A program made the translations under genes and the position numbers. Below, in pieces: positions 63,614 through 64,000 of a stretch of 64,000 nucleotides of DNA. The notes below the pieces were generated by a model. That model searched no databases, was not told where the DNA came from, and saw only the letters and a program-made list of their open reading frames with translations. The stretch covers positions 5,613,501 to 5,677,500 of the forward strand of contig NZ_AP023360.1 in assembly GCF_018326265.1 (NCBI RefSeq), in the 5' to 3' direction. This DNA comes from Catellatospora sp. IY07-71. GTDB taxonomy: Bacteria > Actinomycetota > Actinomycetes > Mycobacteriales > Micromonosporaceae. Each line of letters starts with the position of its first letter. Positions within the stretch are counted from its first letter, which is position 1.

Positions 63614-64000
63614 TCAGAGCGGGTCGCGCAGCAGCGGGCAGGTCATGCAGTGGCCGCCGCCGCGCCCCTTGCCCAGCTCGAAGCCCTCGATGGTGATCAC
63701 CTCGATGCCGAACGCGCGCATCTTGGCGTTGGTGTGTTCGTTGCGCTCGTACGCCACGACCACGCCGGGGGACAGGGCGACCACGTTGTTGCCGTCGTCC
63801 CACTGCTCGCGTTCCTGCTGGTAGGCGTCGCCGCCGGTCTCCACCACCCGCAGCCGGTCCACGCCCAGCGCGTCGGCCATGGCCGACAGCAGGTCGCGCT
63901 CCCGCGTGACGTGGAAGCGCCCGGGTGAGCTGCCCGGCCGCAGGCTGATCGCGCGGACCTGCTCGATCACCTTCGGGTAGACGGTCACCGCGTCCCGGTC
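63614..64000 (-). CDS. arcA: Arginine deiminase, C-terminal part (cut by window edge)
   Basis: At least 129 residues of an arginine deiminase. The end [15 protein letters not shown] holds the active-site Cys; upstream [20 protein letters not shown] and the [15 protein letters not shown] segment agree with ArcA. It converts arginine to citrulline and ammonium, the first step of the arginine deiminase pathway. It is the first readable gene of an operon with the small membrane protein, NhaC and YfcC genes. The N-terminus lies outside the window. Confidence 0.93.
   Translation of the reverse strand, partial: DRDAVTVYPKVIEQVRAISLRPGSSPGRFHVTRERDLLSAMADALGVDRLRVVETGGDAYQQEREQWDDGNNVVALSPGVVVAYERNEHTNAKMRAFGIEVITIEGFELGKGRGGGHCMTCPLLRDPL

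Overview
The window is a GC-rich actinobacterial chromosome segment. GTG and TTG starts are common, genes sit close together with 4-bp (ATGA, GTGA, TTGA) overlaps, and the content (P450 with a [3Fe-4S] ferredoxin, CBM2 and cutinase exoproteins, many TetR regulators, DUF1876/DUF2945/DUF3140, universal stress proteins) fits a filamentous actinomycete, most likely of the Micromonosporaceae. The family assignment is inference. I see no rRNA, tRNA, CRISPR, transposase, integrase or phage genes.

Layout. 0-2.3 kb: a macrodomain gene (cut by the left edge) diverges from a uracil-DNA-glycosylase-like protein fused to an ADP-ribosyltransferase domain. This is the most unusual pair in the window and looks like an ADP-ribosylation writer/eraser module. 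2.3-11 kb: unknown genes, a frameshifted secreted DUF2961/Fn3/VCBS gene, an alpha/beta hydrolase, a VWA protein, the DUF2945-DUF3140 pair and membrane proteins. 11-17 kb: a TetR/drug-efflux pair, a universal stress protein and a tightly overlapping P450-ferredoxin-sugar-porter operon. 17-26.9 kb: membrane proteins, a secreted CBM2-Fn3-Fn3-PQQ sugar dehydrogenase, Nudix and histidine phosphatases, a lipoprotein with a glutathionylspermidine-synthase-like ATP-grasp protein, a deaminase and an AlkD-like protein. 27-35 kb: a two-component system, an SDR-DUF2867 protein, an arginase-like protein and a TMEM175-type channel.

35-42 kb: a carotenoid-type FAD oxidoreductase, a desaturase and a TetR regulator in one operon with a palindromic operator on its promoter; then secreted M23 peptidase and cutinase and an MFS protein. 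42-46 kb: a secreted protein, and a GntR-TetR fusion regulator diverging from a flavin monooxygenase across several GTACTAGTAC operators. 46-50.4 kb: a three-subunit molybdenum hydroxylase (PaoABC type) followed by a membrane ABM-domain protein. 50.5-60.4 kb: an energy/stress block (phosphoketolase, three-domain set of universal stress proteins, SulP transporter, phosphoribosyltransferase, DUF1876, cation/proton antiporter). 60.4-64 kb: arginine deiminase (cut by the right edge), a tiny membrane protein, an NhaC antiporter and a YfcC-type carrier, which together look like an arginine deiminase operon.

The segment is also seeded with at least four families of palindromic intergenic repeats. 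The commonest has six copies, each made of two near-palindromic units whose centres are always 31 bp apart. Several copies run into gene ends and supply C-terminal codons or stop codons.
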